A stretch of 64,000 nucleotides of DNA from Kocuria sp. (GTDB lineage: Bacteria; Actinomycetota; Actinomycetes; Actinomycetales; Micrococcaceae): contig NZ_JAUNTS010000002.1 of the NCBI RefSeq assembly GCF_030538595.1, positions 124,001 through 188,000 of the forward strand, in the 5' to 3' direction. Shown here one piece after another: positions 8,888 through 18,798 of this stretch. Position 1 is the stretch's first letter, and each line of letters begins with the position of its first letter. Below the pieces are notes generated by a model. The model searched no databases and was not told the DNA's origin. It worked only from the letters and a program-made list of their open reading frames with translations. Both the position numbers and the translations under genes were made by a program.

Positions 8888-9399
8888 ACATTGACATTGA
8901 TCTCCAGCACCAGCCGGGTCAACTACCCCCGGATCAGCAGCAGGATGCCGCAGCGTGGGAGGCCTACGTACCGGATCGCCAGCTGGAGCTGATGCGCTAC
9001 TGCTTCACACAGTTGCATCTGGCTGATTCCGTGGAACTTTCGGTGGCTGTGGTGGATGAAATGGAAATGGCGCGGCTGCACGTGGAATGGATGGATCTGC
9101 CCGGGCCCACGGATGTGATGTCCTTTCCCATGGATGAATTGCAGGCCGGAAGTGCCGATCAGCCCACGGAGGGCACGCTGGGGGACATTGTGCTCTGCCC
9201 GCCGGTGGCCGCCCGGCAAGCCTTGGCCGCAGGCCACTCCACCGAGGACGAGTTCTTTCTGCTGACCGTGCACGGGATTCTTCATCTGCTGGGCCACGAT
9301 CACCAGGACGACGACGAGCGCGAAGTCATGTTCCGTGTGCAGCGTGATCTGCTGAGCGGATTCTTGGGCCGACCGGCACCGATCGAGACGATGCAGTAA
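8884..9399 (+). CDS. ybeY: Endoribonuclease YbeY
   Basis: A 171-residue metal-dependent endoribonuclease involved in 16S rRNA 3'-end maturation and ribosome quality control. The zinc site is the HGxxH-x5-H motif with H130, H134 and H140 (VHGILHLLGHDHQ). The first 30 or so residues are a polar extension rich in Gln. The GTG start overlaps the phoH stop by 4 bases. In many Micrococcales a CBS-domain transporter gene lies between ybeY and era; here era follows after only 21 bases. Confidence 0.95.
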   Translation: MNIDIDLQHQPGQLPPDQQQDAAAWEAYVPDRQLELMRYCFTQLHLADSVELSVAVVDEMEMARLHVEWMDLPGPTDVMSFPMDELQAGSADQPTEGTLGDIVLCPPVAARQALAAGHSTEDEFFLLTVHGILHLLGHDHQDDDEREVMFRVQRDLLSGFLGRPAPIETMQ

Positions 9400-9420
9400 T
9401 TCAACCGAAAGGAGCCCACC

Positions 9421-10452
9421 GTGGGTGCCGATTTCTTGGCTGCCGACTCAAATTTCCGTGCGGGCTTTGCCGTACTGGTAGGCCGCCCCAACGCGGGTAA
9501 GTCCACGTTGACCAATGCGTTGGTGGGGGAGAAGGTGGCCATCACCTCCAACCGTCCGCAAACCACGCGCCACACCATCCGCGGAATTGTGCATCGCCCC
9601 GATGGCCAGCTGGTGCTGGTGGACACTCCCGGGGTTCACCGTCCGCGCACTCTGCTGGGCGAACGCCTCAATGATCTGGTGGCGGAGACTTTGAGTGAAG
9701 TGGATGTCCTGGGGCTGTGCATCCCAGCCAATGAGAAAATTGGTCCCGGAGACAAATACGTGGCCGAACAACTGGCTCAAACGGGCGGCCGTCCCATTGT
9801 GGCCATTGTGACCAAGGCCGATACGGTGTCGCGGCAGCAGCTGACCGAACAGCTGTTGGCCGTTGAGGCCCTGGGGCGGGAGGTGCTGACGGCCGAGTTC
9901 GTGGAGACCGAACGGCGCAAGGGAGTCCGCGCTGAGAAAAAGGGCAAAACCTACCAGGCCAAGCCGACGCCGTCGGACCTGGGGTTCACGGATGTGATTC
10001 CGGTCAGCGCCGTGGACGGTTTCCAGGTGGAGGCTCTGGCAGCACTCTTGATCTCCCACATGCCCGTCTCCCCACCTCTGTACCCGGATGGCGAACTCAC
10101 CGATGAACCCGAGCTGACCATGATTGCCGAGTTGGTGCGCGAAGCTGCCTTGGAAGGGGTGCGGGATGAACTGCCACATTCCTTGGCGGCTGTCTGTGAG
10201 GAGATGGTGGCGCGTGAAGACCGCCCGGAAGATGACCCCATGATGGATGTTCACGTCTCCCTGTACGTGGAGCGGCCCTCCCAGAAAGCCATTGTGATTG
10301 GCAAAGGTGGTGCGCGGTTGAGAGAAATTGGGGCGACCGCCCGCCAACAGATCGAGAAGATGCTGGGCACCAAGGTCTACCTGGACCTGCACGTCAAGGT
10401 GGCCAAGGAGTGGCAACGGGACCCCCGCCAGCTCTCCCGATTGGGCTTCTGA
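9421..10452 (+). CDS. era: GTPase Era
   Basis: A 343-residue GTPase that binds the 3' end of 16S rRNA during 30S assembly. G1 is GRPNAGKS at residues 21-28, G3 is DTPGV and G4 is TKAD. The C-terminal KH domain carries VIGKGGARLREIG. Between G4 and the G5-like PVSAVDG there is a lysine/arginine-rich insertion of roughly 35-40 residues (around 155-190) not present in typical 300-residue Era proteins. The GTG start follows AAAGGAG closely. It sits directly downstream of ybeY, so PhoH, YbeY and Era form one ribosome-maturation unit. Confidence 0.95.
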   Translation: MGADFLAADSNFRAGFAVLVGRPNAGKSTLTNALVGEKVAITSNRPQTTRHTIRGIVHRPDGQLVLVDTPGVHRPRTLLGERLNDLVAETLSEVDVLGLCIPANEKIGPGDKYVAEQLAQTGGRPIVAIVTKADTVSRQQLTEQLLAVEALGREVLTAEFVETERRKGVRAEKKGKTYQAKPTPSDLGFTDVIPVSAVDGFQVEALAALLISHMPVSPPLYPDGELTDEPELTMIAELVREAALEGVRDELPHSLAAVCEEMVAREDRPEDDPMMDVHVSLYVERPSQKAIVIGKGGARLREIGATARQQIEKMLGTKVYLDLHVKVAKEWQRDPRQLSRLGF

Positions 10453-10681
10453 GACGCCACCACAACGCACTCACACCGTGTAACAGCTTGTTGATACGTG
10501 ACCACCATCATGCGTAATCCCAAAGATGGCCTGTAGTCTGCCGGGAGTTCAAGCACAGCGTGCACCCGGTTGCGGTGTGGGGCCCGGGGGCGCGTAATCT
10601 CTTGGTTCAAACCTCTGTGAGTACTGTTTCATCTGTAGGCCGCAGATCAACGTGCGGCCGTAACCCACTGGAGCTCTATTC
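10453..10681 (+). promoter_or_regulatory. Upstream region of the LCP gene
   Basis: This 229-base gap separates era from the LCP gene. TTGATA near 10492 followed about 18 bases later by TAATCC is a possible promoter. No strong terminator hairpin for era and no small gene were seen. Confidence 0.25.
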
Positions 10682-12253
10682 GTGAAGCACAACACCCCAA
10701 CCGGTGAGCGCACCCAGTGGGCGGACACCCGCCAAGCGGGGCGGCACTGGAGCGCACAAGCTGGGCGGAGCCGCGCCATGCGCTGGGCGCTGATCAGCTT
10801 GGCCATGGGCTTGGCCGTGGTGTTGGTGGTTGGCGGCTTGGGGGTCTACCGGCTGCAACAGAACTTGATGACCAGTCCGCTGAATCTGGGCAATGACCAG
10901 AGCACGGATGACGGCCCCATGGACATTTTGATCATGGGCTCGGACACGCGCCAGGGTGAAGGCAACGAACAGTACGGTGACGTTGAGTACGGCAACGGAG
11001 ATGGCCGAACGGACGTCATGATGCTGCTGCACATCTCCGAAAACCGGGACAACGTCACGGTGGTCTCGTTCCAGCGGGACCTGATCGTGGACATTCCCGA
11101 ATGCACTGACCCCACAACCGGCGAGGTCTACGAGGCCGTCGACAACGCCATGTTGAACACCGCCGCAGAAAATGGCGGACCCGGCTGCACCGTGGCCACC
11201 ATCAATCAGATGACCGGTCTGAGCATTGACCACTTCATGCTGGCCGATTTCAACGCAGTCACGGAGCTCTCCCGCACCGTTGGCGGCGTGGAAGTCTGCG
11301 TGAATCAGGCCGTGGACGATCCCAAGTCCGGTCTGGAACTACCAGCAGGTGTCTCCACCATCGAAGGTGAGCAGGCTCTTGCGTTCCTGCGTTCGCGCGC
11401 GGCCTTCGGCGATGGCGGAGACGAATCTCGGATCCGGTCCCAGCAGCAGTTCATGGCCTCCCTGGCACGCAAAGTCAAGGAAGAGGGCACGCTGACCAAC
11501 CCGGGCAAGCTCTATGAGATTGCCGATGTGATGACCAGCAACCTTCACGTGGACGAGGATCTGGGCAACATCACCAGGATTGTCAGCATTGCCGGCATGA
11601 TGTCCGGGGTGGATCTGGCCAATGTGGTGTTTGTTGCCGCGCCCAGTGAGGTGTACCCGTTGGATCCCAACAGGTTGCAGTTGGCCGAGCCCCAAGCTGA
11701 AGAGCTGTTTCACATTCTGCGCGCGGACGGGTCTTTGACCGATGAGGCTCAGATCTCTGCCGACGCCACGGATTCCGCAACGCAGTCCACGGACGCGGCC
11801 ACCGACTCCGCCACGGGTTCCGCAGTGGAGGGGGCCCAGCCGGAGTCCACGCAGGATGCTGCCGCCTCAGACGAGTCCTCAGTGCTGTTGTTCAACCCGG
11901 CTGACATTCCCATTGAGGTGGTGGATGCCTCCGACACCTCCGGGCGCGCCAAGGAACTGATGAAGGTCCTTGCGGATGCTGACTACACGCAGACCACGGA
12001 GGGGGAGAAGTCCCAGGAGATTCTGCCCGGTACCCAGATTCTCTACGGTCCCGGGTGGCTTTCGGCAGCCAAGCAGGTGGCTGACGAGCTGGGCATTCCG
12101 GAGAGCCAATTGGTGGCAGCAGGTGATCCTGACACCACGGTGCAGCTGGTGATCGGTGAGGATTTCACCTCCGGGGATCGCATGGAGATGGACAGCTCCG
12201 TGCCGCAAGGACTCTCCGGCCAAACGGCCGAGCAGTTCACCTGCCAACAGTGA
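10682..12253 (+). CDS. LytR-CpsA-Psr (LCP) family cell-wall glycopolymer ligase
   Basis: A 523-residue envelope protein. A basic cytoplasmic start is followed by one membrane helix at about residues 36-55 and an extracellular LCP catalytic domain (DILIMGSDTRQGEG, RTDVMMLLHI, VSFQRDLIVDIPE, then the FLRSR arginine motif). An acidic Ser/Thr/Ala-rich linker (about 360-400) leads to a LytR_C domain. LCP enzymes move teichoic acid or arabinogalactan-type polymers from undecaprenyl carriers to peptidoglycan. The GTG start has GGAG 10 bases upstream. Undecaprenyl diphosphate synthase (uppS), which makes the carrier lipid, lies 3 kb downstream. Confidence 0.9.
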   Translation: MKHNTPTGERTQWADTRQAGRHWSAQAGRSRAMRWALISLAMGLAVVLVVGGLGVYRLQQNLMTSPLNLGNDQSTDDGPMDILIMGSDTRQGEGNEQYGDVEYGNGDGRTDVMMLLHISENRDNVTVVSFQRDLIVDIPECTDPTTGEVYEAVDNAMLNTAAENGGPGCTVATINQMTGLSIDHFMLADFNAVTELSRTVGGVEVCVNQAVDDPKSGLELPAGVSTIEGEQALAFLRSRAAFGDGGDESRIRSQQQFMASLARKVKEEGTLTNPGKLYEIADVMTSNLHVDEDLGNITRIVSIAGMMSGVDLANVVFVAAPSEVYPLDPNRLQLAEPQAEELFHILRADGSLTDEAQISADATDSATQSTDAATDSATGSAVEGAQPESTQDAAASDESSVLLFNPADIPIEVVDASDTSGRAKELMKVLADADYTQTTEGEKSQEILPGTQILYGPGWLSAAKQVADELGIPESQLVAAGDPDTTVQLVIGEDFTSGDRMEMDSSVPQGLSGQTAEQFTCQQ

Positions 12254-12283
12254 GTTGTGGCTGTAACAGAGGCCACCAAGTGA

Positions 12284-12289
12284 TAGTTT
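12284..12289 (+). promoter_or_regulatory. -10 element of the leuA leader transcript
   Basis: TAGTTT is followed by 6 bases and then the ATG of the leader peptide, so transcription probably starts at or next to that ATG. TGTAAC at 12262-12267, 16 bases upstream, is a weak candidate -35. Confidence 0.45.
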
Positions 12290-12295
12290 TCAGAC

Positions 12296-12343
12296 ATGCG
12301 CACGGCCCACTTGCTTCTGCTTAGGTGCCGCAGCGGGTCCTGA
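12296..12343 (+). CDS. leuL: Candidate leucine-operon leader peptide
   Basis: A 15-codon ORF encodes MRTAHLLLLRCRSGS with four consecutive leucine codons (TTG CTT CTG CTT), about 200 bases upstream of leuA. A Leu run ahead of 2-isopropylmalate synthase is the hallmark of ribosome-mediated attenuation: scarce Leu-tRNA stalls the ribosome on the run and changes folding of the downstream leader. A -10 hexamer 6 bases before the ATG suggests a leaderless message, common for actinobacterial leader peptides. The name is by analogy. A chance LLLL run is possible but unlikely in exactly this place. Confidence 0.7.
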   Translation: MRTAHLLLLRCRSGS

Positions 12344-14299
<1,956 letters not shown>

Positions 14300-14320
14300 T
14301 CGCGGGCAGGAGCACCACAC

Positions 14321-15076
14321 ATGCCACGTGCAACATCGTTCGCCTCCAAGTCCTACCGGGACACCGGGGTGGTCCTGCGGACCTACCCGTTGGGGGAGGC
14401 GGACCGGATTGTGGTGCTCCTGACCCGTGACCACGGGCAGGTGCGGGCCGTTGCCAAGGGAATCCGCCGTACCACGTCCCGGTTTGGATCTCGCCTGGAG
14501 CCCTTCAACGTCTCGGATTTACAGCTGGTCCACGGGCGTAACCTGGACATTGTCTCCCAGGCCGTGGGCCGCAAGGGGTGGGCTTCTCCGATCGCTGCGG
14601 ACTACGCAAAGTTCACCGCGGCGGCCGCCATTGTGGAGGCAGCAGAAAACATCACCGAAAACGACGACGACGAATCCGGCCAGCACTATCTCCTGGTTGT
14701 CGGAGCACTTTCTGCCTTGGCACGGGGCTTGCACGATCCCGCCGCCATTCTGGACTCCTACCTGATGCGCGCGGTCTCCGTGGCGGGCTGGGCGCCGTCG
14801 TTCACGGACTGCGCGCGGTGCGGAGAACCGGGCCCCCACCGTGCGTTCAGCGCGGAACTGGGCGGCGTGGTGTGCGCCAACTGCAGGCCGCCAGGAGCAC
14901 TGGCACCTGATGCGGCCACCCTGGAATACCTGGAAGCCCTGGTGACCGGGCGTTGGGAGCACGTGGATCAAGCCCCGCCACGTGTGGCCCGGGCTGCCGC
15001 AGGACTGGTGAGCAGCTACGTCCAGTTCCACCTGGAGAAGACCGTGCGCGCCCTGGCCTTGGTTGAAAGGAACTGA
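14321..15076 (+). CDS. recO: DNA repair protein RecO
   Basis: A 251-residue RecO, which loads RecA with RecR and anneals single strands in recombination repair. An N-terminal OB fold (YRDTGVVLRTYPLGEADRI) is followed by the helical domain. A zinc motif C-x2-C ... C-x2-C is seen at CARCGEPGP and VVCANCRPPG, near residues 165 and 187. An acidic insertion (ENDDDE) lies near residue 115. uppS starts 6 bases after the stop, the common recO-uppS pairing, so cotranscription is likely. Confidence 0.94.
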   Translation: MPRATSFASKSYRDTGVVLRTYPLGEADRIVVLLTRDHGQVRAVAKGIRRTTSRFGSRLEPFNVSDLQLVHGRNLDIVSQAVGRKGWASPIAADYAKFTAAAAIVEAAENITENDDDESGQHYLLVVGALSALARGLHDPAAILDSYLMRAVSVAGWAPSFTDCARCGEPGPHRAFSAELGGVVCANCRPPGALAPDAATLEYLEALVTGRWEHVDQAPPRVARAAAGLVSSYVQFHLEKTVRALALVERN

Positions 15077-15082
15077 ACGCTC

Positions 15083-15970
15083 ATGACTCGATTTGCGCCA
15101 CCACCGCCTCACCCCAGTGGAGCTCAGGCACCGGCCATTCCCCGCAGGTTTCTGCCGCGCCACGTGGCTGTGGTCATGGACGGCAACGGTCGCTGGGCCA
15201 ATGAACGCGGCCTGACCCGCAATGAAGGCCACCGCGCCGGGGAACGCGCGCTCGTGGACGTGGTCGCGGGGGCCATCGAGCTGGGCATACCGTATGTCTC
15301 CGCCTATGCTTTTTCCACGGAGAATTGGAAGCGCTCGCCCGCAGAAGTCAGTTTCATCATGAACTTCACGGCGGAGGTGATGGAGCGGCAGTTGGCCACC
15401 TTCCACGAATGGGGAGTGCGGATTCGATGGGCCGGTAGGCGTCCGCGGCTGTGGCGATCCGTGATTGACCGGCTGGAGACCGCCGAACGTGAGACCGCCG
15501 ATCACAATGTCACCACGTTGACCATGTGCGTCAACTACGGTGGGCGGGCCGAAATCGCCGATGCCGCTGCCGCCATTGCGCGGGACGCCGTCGCGGGCAA
15601 GATCAATCCCAAGAAGGTGGATGAGAGTACCGTCCAGGCGTATCTGGATGAGCCTGATCTTCCAGATGTGGACCTCTTTCTACGCTCTTCCGGTGAGCAA
15701 CGGCTGTCCAACTTCCTGCTGTGGCAATCGGCCTACGCAGAAATGGTGTTCCAGGATGTCCTGTGGCCAGATGTTGACCGGCGGACGCTGTGGGAGGCGG
15801 TTGAACAGTACGCGCGGAGGGATCGTCGCTACGGCGGGGCCATCGACCGACCCAATACCGCAGAGCAACCGAGTACTGCAGCTCAGCCCAATCTGGGTGC
15901 CCAGGCCAATACGCCAGCTCAGCCCAATACTGCAGCTCAGGCCAACGGCAATTCGGAGAGCCAGGCCTGA
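15083..15970 (+). CDS. uppS: Isoprenyl transferase (undecaprenyl diphosphate synthase)
   Basis: A 295-residue cis-prenyltransferase that builds the polyprenyl carrier for cell-wall precursors. The catalytic motif [14 protein letters not shown] carries the key Asp near residue 32. The FSTENWKR motif and the C-terminal [15 protein letters not shown] and YAEM motifs are all present. The last 40 or so residues are an unusual low-complexity tail made of loose AQPNT/AQAN repeats. The final 34 bases overlap the end of the convergent hydrolase gene. Confidence 0.94.
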   Translation: MTRFAPPPPHPSGAQAPAIPRRFLPRHVAVVMDGNGRWANERGLTRNEGHRAGERALVDVVAGAIELGIPYVSAYAFSTENWKRSPAEVSFIMNFTAEVMERQLATFHEWGVRIRWAGRRPRLWRSVIDRLETAERETADHNVTTLTMCVNYGGRAEIADAAAAIARDAVAGKINPKKVDESTVQAYLDEPDLPDVDLFLRSSGEQRLSNFLLWQSAYAEMVFQDVLWPDVDRRTLWEAVEQYARRDRRYGGAIDRPNTAEQPSTAAQPNLGAQANTPAQPNTAAQANGNSESQA

Positions 15971-16923
15971 AGGTCGGCAAAGGCTCGGCCACGGATGGAT
16001 GGGGCGGAGCGGTGTACGTCGTGGATGGCACCGGGGTAGCTGATCACGGTGGGGGTGCGGCTCAGCAGGCCGATGCGGCGTCGTATGGCTCGGACGTCCA
16101 AAACGGTGTCTGCTGCGTGCATGCGGTCATCCCACCACGGCACCAACAAACTCCTGGAGGAGATCTGCAGTAGAACCGGTGCCCCCACGCCTTGCCCGGT
16201 CCGGCCCAGTTCCAGGAGGCGCAGACGAGCACGGGCGGTGGAGGCCAGCAGGTTCATCGTGATGGGAAACGAGTTCTTGGGCCGCCACCTGGGATCCACT
16301 TGCCAGGAACCTTCCCGGTCGGCCGAAAGCGTGCGGTGGTAGTTGGTGTTCACGGGTACAGGGATCCGGCGATCTTGCCAGGCTTTTGGCATCACGTGGG
16401 CGACTGCGCGGATCACGTTGTCCAACCAGGCGAATCCTTGCGGTGCAATCCAGGGCGTGGCCAACGCCAAGCCTGCAACCTGCCCGGGTTGCTCCATGAG
16501 CAAGAGGGACATGGCCAACCCGCCTGTGGAGTGGGCTATCACCACCAGGTGATCGGGGTCTGAGGGGGCGCCGTCCTGTTCCATGGCTGTTCTGGCGGCC
16601 TGGAAGTCCTCTGCGTATTCGTTGAGGTCATCGGCCATTCCGGGAATCTGCCCGGTGGCCAGAATGGAATCGGTGAGATTTCGACCGTAGCCGTGGAAGT
16701 CCAAGGCGTAGAAGTGGTATCCGGCAGCGGCCACATGGCGGGCCAGTTCAGGGTTGGCAAAGTAGTCCGACCATCCGTGGACGTAGAGCACCGAGCCCCG
16801 TACGGGTGCGCTGGGGCCCGGGTTGTAGCGGACCAGGGAGATCGTGGTGTGAACTCCACGACCGCTCACGGCAACTTGGTGCACGCTGAAATCCGGGCCA
16901 AGGACGTCCTCAGTCCACTCCAC
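15937..16923 (-). CDS. Alpha/beta hydrolase, serine aminopeptidase S33 / monoacylglycerol lipase-like
   Basis: A 328-residue alpha/beta hydrolase. The oxyanion-hole region is [10 protein letters not shown], the nucleophile elbow is AHSTG (Ser near residue 131), a DFHGYGRN segment follows strand 4, and a C-terminal His appears in GAIHDVHRS. This layout matches the Hydrolase_4 group of lysophospholipases and monoacylglycerol lipases; the substrate is unknown. GTG 16923 is preferred because AAGGGTGG precedes it; GTG 16941 would add six residues. It is divergent from pyrD with under 50 bases between them, and its 3' end overlaps uppS. Confidence 0.8.
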   Translation of the reverse strand: MEWTEDVLGPDFSVHQVAVSGRGVHTTISLVRYNPGPSAPVRGSVLYVHGWSDYFANPELARHVAAAGYHFYALDFHGYGRNLTDSILATGQIPGMADDLNEYAEDFQAARTAMEQDGAPSDPDHLVVIAHSTGGLAMSLLLMEQPGQVAGLALATPWIAPQGFAWLDNVIRAVAHVMPKAWQDRRIPVPVNTNYHRTLSADREGSWQVDPRWRPKNSFPITMNLLASTARARLRLLELGRTGQGVGAPVLLQISSRSLLVPWWDDRMHAADTVLDVRAIRRRIGLLSRTPTVISYPGAIHDVHRSAPSIRGRAFADLQAWLSELPLA

Positions 16924-16955
16924 GTGGCCGCCACCCTTCACACATTCGTCCGTGG

Positions 16956-16961
16956 GACACT
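16956..16961 (+). promoter_or_regulatory. Possible -10 element for leaderless pyrD
   Basis: GACACT is followed by 6 bases and the pyrD ATG at 16968. The spacing matches the leaderless pattern seen at several genes here, though the first base is not T. No strong ribosome binding site precedes pyrD. Confidence 0.3.
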
Positions 16962-16967
16962 GCTGTC

Positions 16968-18050
16968 ATGCGCTTCTACCCTACGTTCTTCAAGGTTGGC
17001 TTTTCCTGGATGGATCCGGAACGTGCACATCACCTGGGCTTTGCGGGCATCAAGTTGTGCAGGAAGACGGGGACCTCCCGGCTACTGCGGCGCTTCACCG
17101 CCGCCCGGCCGGAGGATGCAGTGGAGTTGATGGGGCTGCGCTTTCCATCCCGTTTTGGTTTGGCCGCAGGTTTTGACAAGGGCGCCACGGGTATCCCCGC
17201 ACTGGCTGACCTCGGATTCGGGCACGTGGAAATCGGAACCGTCACGGGGCAGGCGCAGCCGGGCAACCCTGCACCGCGCTTGTTCCGTCTGGTGGCTGAC
17301 CGCGCCGTGATCAACAGGATGGGATTCAACAACGACGGCGCCGTCGTCGTCGCCCCCCGCGTCCGCCGTGCACGAGCAGAACTGGAGCGTGATTGGTCCG
17401 GCCGCCCGCGACCGATCATTGGAGTCAACATCGGCAAGACCAAGGCGGTGGAGCTCTCTGCAGCCGTGGACGACTACCGGCGCTCAACCCGCGAACTGGC
17501 ACCCCACGCGGATTATCTGGTGGTCAATGTGTCCTCGCCGAACACCCCGGGGCTGCGCGAACTTCAGGCTGTTGAGTCGCTGCGCCCCATTCTGACGGCC
17601 GTGCGCGAAGTCGCTGATCAGGTTGCCCCCCGGCATCTCCCGCTGCTGGTCAAGATTGCCCCTGACTTGGCGGATGAGGACATTCGCGCCGTGGGGGATC
17701 TGGCGTTAGAATGCGGACTGGACGGGATTGTGGCCACCAACACCACCATTGCGCGTGACGGGCTGGGTCTGCAGACCCCTCCAGCGGAGGTGGAGGCCTG
17801 CGGGGCTGGGGGATTGTCCGGGGCACCGCTGCGGAAACGATCCTTGGAGGTCATCCGGCTGCTGCGCTCACATGTGGGATCAGGGCTGACCATCATCGGT
17901 GTGGGTGGTGTGACAACGGCAGCGGATGCCCGGGCGGCGCTGGATGCCGGCGCTGACCTGGTCCAGGGCTACACCGCGTTTCTGTACGAAGGTCCGTTCT
18001 GGGCAGCGCGCGTGATCAAAGGACTGCGCAGAACCTCCCCATCAACGTGA
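16968..18050 (+). CDS. pyrD: Quinone-dependent dihydroorotate dehydrogenase (class 2)
   Basis: A 360-residue class 2 dihydroorotate dehydrogenase, the membrane-bound flavoenzyme of pyrimidine synthesis that reduces quinone. The N-terminal helices typical of class 2 are present ([19 protein letters not shown]). FMN-binding segments include [13 protein letters not shown], the Asn-rich RMGFNNDG and [13 protein letters not shown]; the catalytic base is the Ser in the last motif. The C-terminal phosphate loop is IGVGGV. The stop codon lies inside the left arm of a long inverted repeat. Confidence 0.95.
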   Translation: MRFYPTFFKVGFSWMDPERAHHLGFAGIKLCRKTGTSRLLRRFTAARPEDAVELMGLRFPSRFGLAAGFDKGATGIPALADLGFGHVEIGTVTGQAQPGNPAPRLFRLVADRAVINRMGFNNDGAVVVAPRVRRARAELERDWSGRPRPIIGVNIGKTKAVELSAAVDDYRRSTRELAPHADYLVVNVSSPNTPGLRELQAVESLRPILTAVREVADQVAPRHLPLLVKIAPDLADEDIRAVGDLALECGLDGIVATNTTIARDGLGLQTPPAEVEACGAGGLSGAPLRKRSLEVIRLLRSHVGSGLTIIGVGGVTTAADARAALDAGADLVQGYTAFLYEGPFWAARVIKGLRRTSPST

Positions 18051-18117
18051 GTTCACCGCTTGTTGTTGAGACCACCGGCTACAGGCGGTGCTCTCAACAA
18101 CAAGCGGTGAACTCACG
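18046..18117. terminator. 26-bp perfect inverted repeat, probable bidirectional terminator
   Basis: The arms at 18046-18071 and 18092-18117 are perfectly complementary over 26 bp, separated by a 20-base centre that can itself pair (CACCG with CGGTG). The left arm contains the pyrD stop codon and the right arm ends 18 bases before the end of convergent DUF3043. It is well placed to end transcription from both sides, but it lacks T-runs and is longer than the other hairpins in this window. Confidence 0.7.
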
Positions 18118-18135
18118 AAGGAGGGCGGAAAAATC

Positions 18136-18738
18136 TCAGACCGGACGGCGCCCACGGCCCACGCGGGGGCGGGGCATCCGGGTGGAACGCCAGTTGATGC
18201 TGCGGGTCAGTGCATAGAAACCGGTGCCGGATTGGACGTCCCCAAACTTCTTGCGAACCGCCCGCTTGACGCTGAACACCAGGAACACGGAGTCCAAAAC
18301 CACCACGATCAGCAGGGCATAGAACATGGCCATCACAATCTCCTGCATCCCGGTGGGGATCAGCATGAAGATCAGCGCCAGAATGGCAATGGGCATCAGC
18401 AGTTCGGCCATGCAGAACCGGGAGTCCACCCAGTCGCGGACATATGAGCGTTGGGGGCCACGGTCACGCACGGGTAGGTAGCGCTCATCACCGGAGGCCA
18501 TGCGCTGCTGGACGTGAAGTCGCTGTTCACGGCGGGTCTGCCGATCAGCCACCTTGGCAGCCTTGCGATCCTTGGGGACCAAAGGCTGGTGGCGGGCCGC
18601 TTCCTGCTGGCGACGGCTGGGAGTGGGGCGCCCCTTGCCCTGGGTGACACCCGGCCGAGTGGCGGCAGCCTCATCCGTCACAGCCTGGGTTTCCGGCTGC
18701 GAATCGGCGGTCTCAGTCTTCTTGTTACGTCCAAACAC
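18136..18738 (-). CDS. DUF3043 membrane protein
   Basis: A 200-residue protein of the actinobacterial DUF3043 family, function unknown. The family N-terminus FGRNKK is followed by a long, highly charged cytoplasmic region (about residues 10-110). Two adjacent membrane helices come next (about 118-140 and 142-162, ELLMPIAILALIF and IVMAMFYALLIVVVL). A basic C-terminal tail ends GRGRRPV. The start is set at GTG 18738 because the family begins there and a TATTCT hexamer lies 7 bases upstream; GTG 18816 would add 26 residues. It is divergent from the dipeptidase gene. Confidence 0.82.
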   Translation of the reverse strand: MFGRNKKTETADSQPETQAVTDEAAATRPGVTQGKGRPTPSRRQQEAARHQPLVPKDRKAAKVADRQTRREQRLHVQQRMASGDERYLPVRDRGPQRSYVRDWVDSRFCMAELLMPIAILALIFMLIPTGMQEIVMAMFYALLIVVVLDSVFLVFSVKRAVRKKFGDVQSGTGFYALTRSINWRSTRMPRPRVGRGRRPV

Positions 18739-18745
18739 CCGCCCA

Positions 18746-18751
18746 AGAATA
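18746..18751 (-). promoter_or_regulatory. -10 element for leaderless DUF3043 gene
   Basis: On the minus strand TATTCT is followed by 7 bases and then GTG at 18738, so transcription likely starts at the start codon. Confidence 0.4.
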
Positions 18752-18786
18752 CCGGAGTTTGTGGGGCCACTGTGCGCATGACTGTC

Positions 18787-18792
18787 TAAGCT
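18787..18792 (+). promoter_or_regulatory. -10 element for leaderless M20 gene
   Basis: TAAGCT is followed by 6 bases and the ATG at 18799. No ribosome binding site is visible before the ATG. It is divergent from the DUF3043 promoter about 40 bases away. Confidence 0.45.
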
Positions 18793-18798
18793 CGGGCC

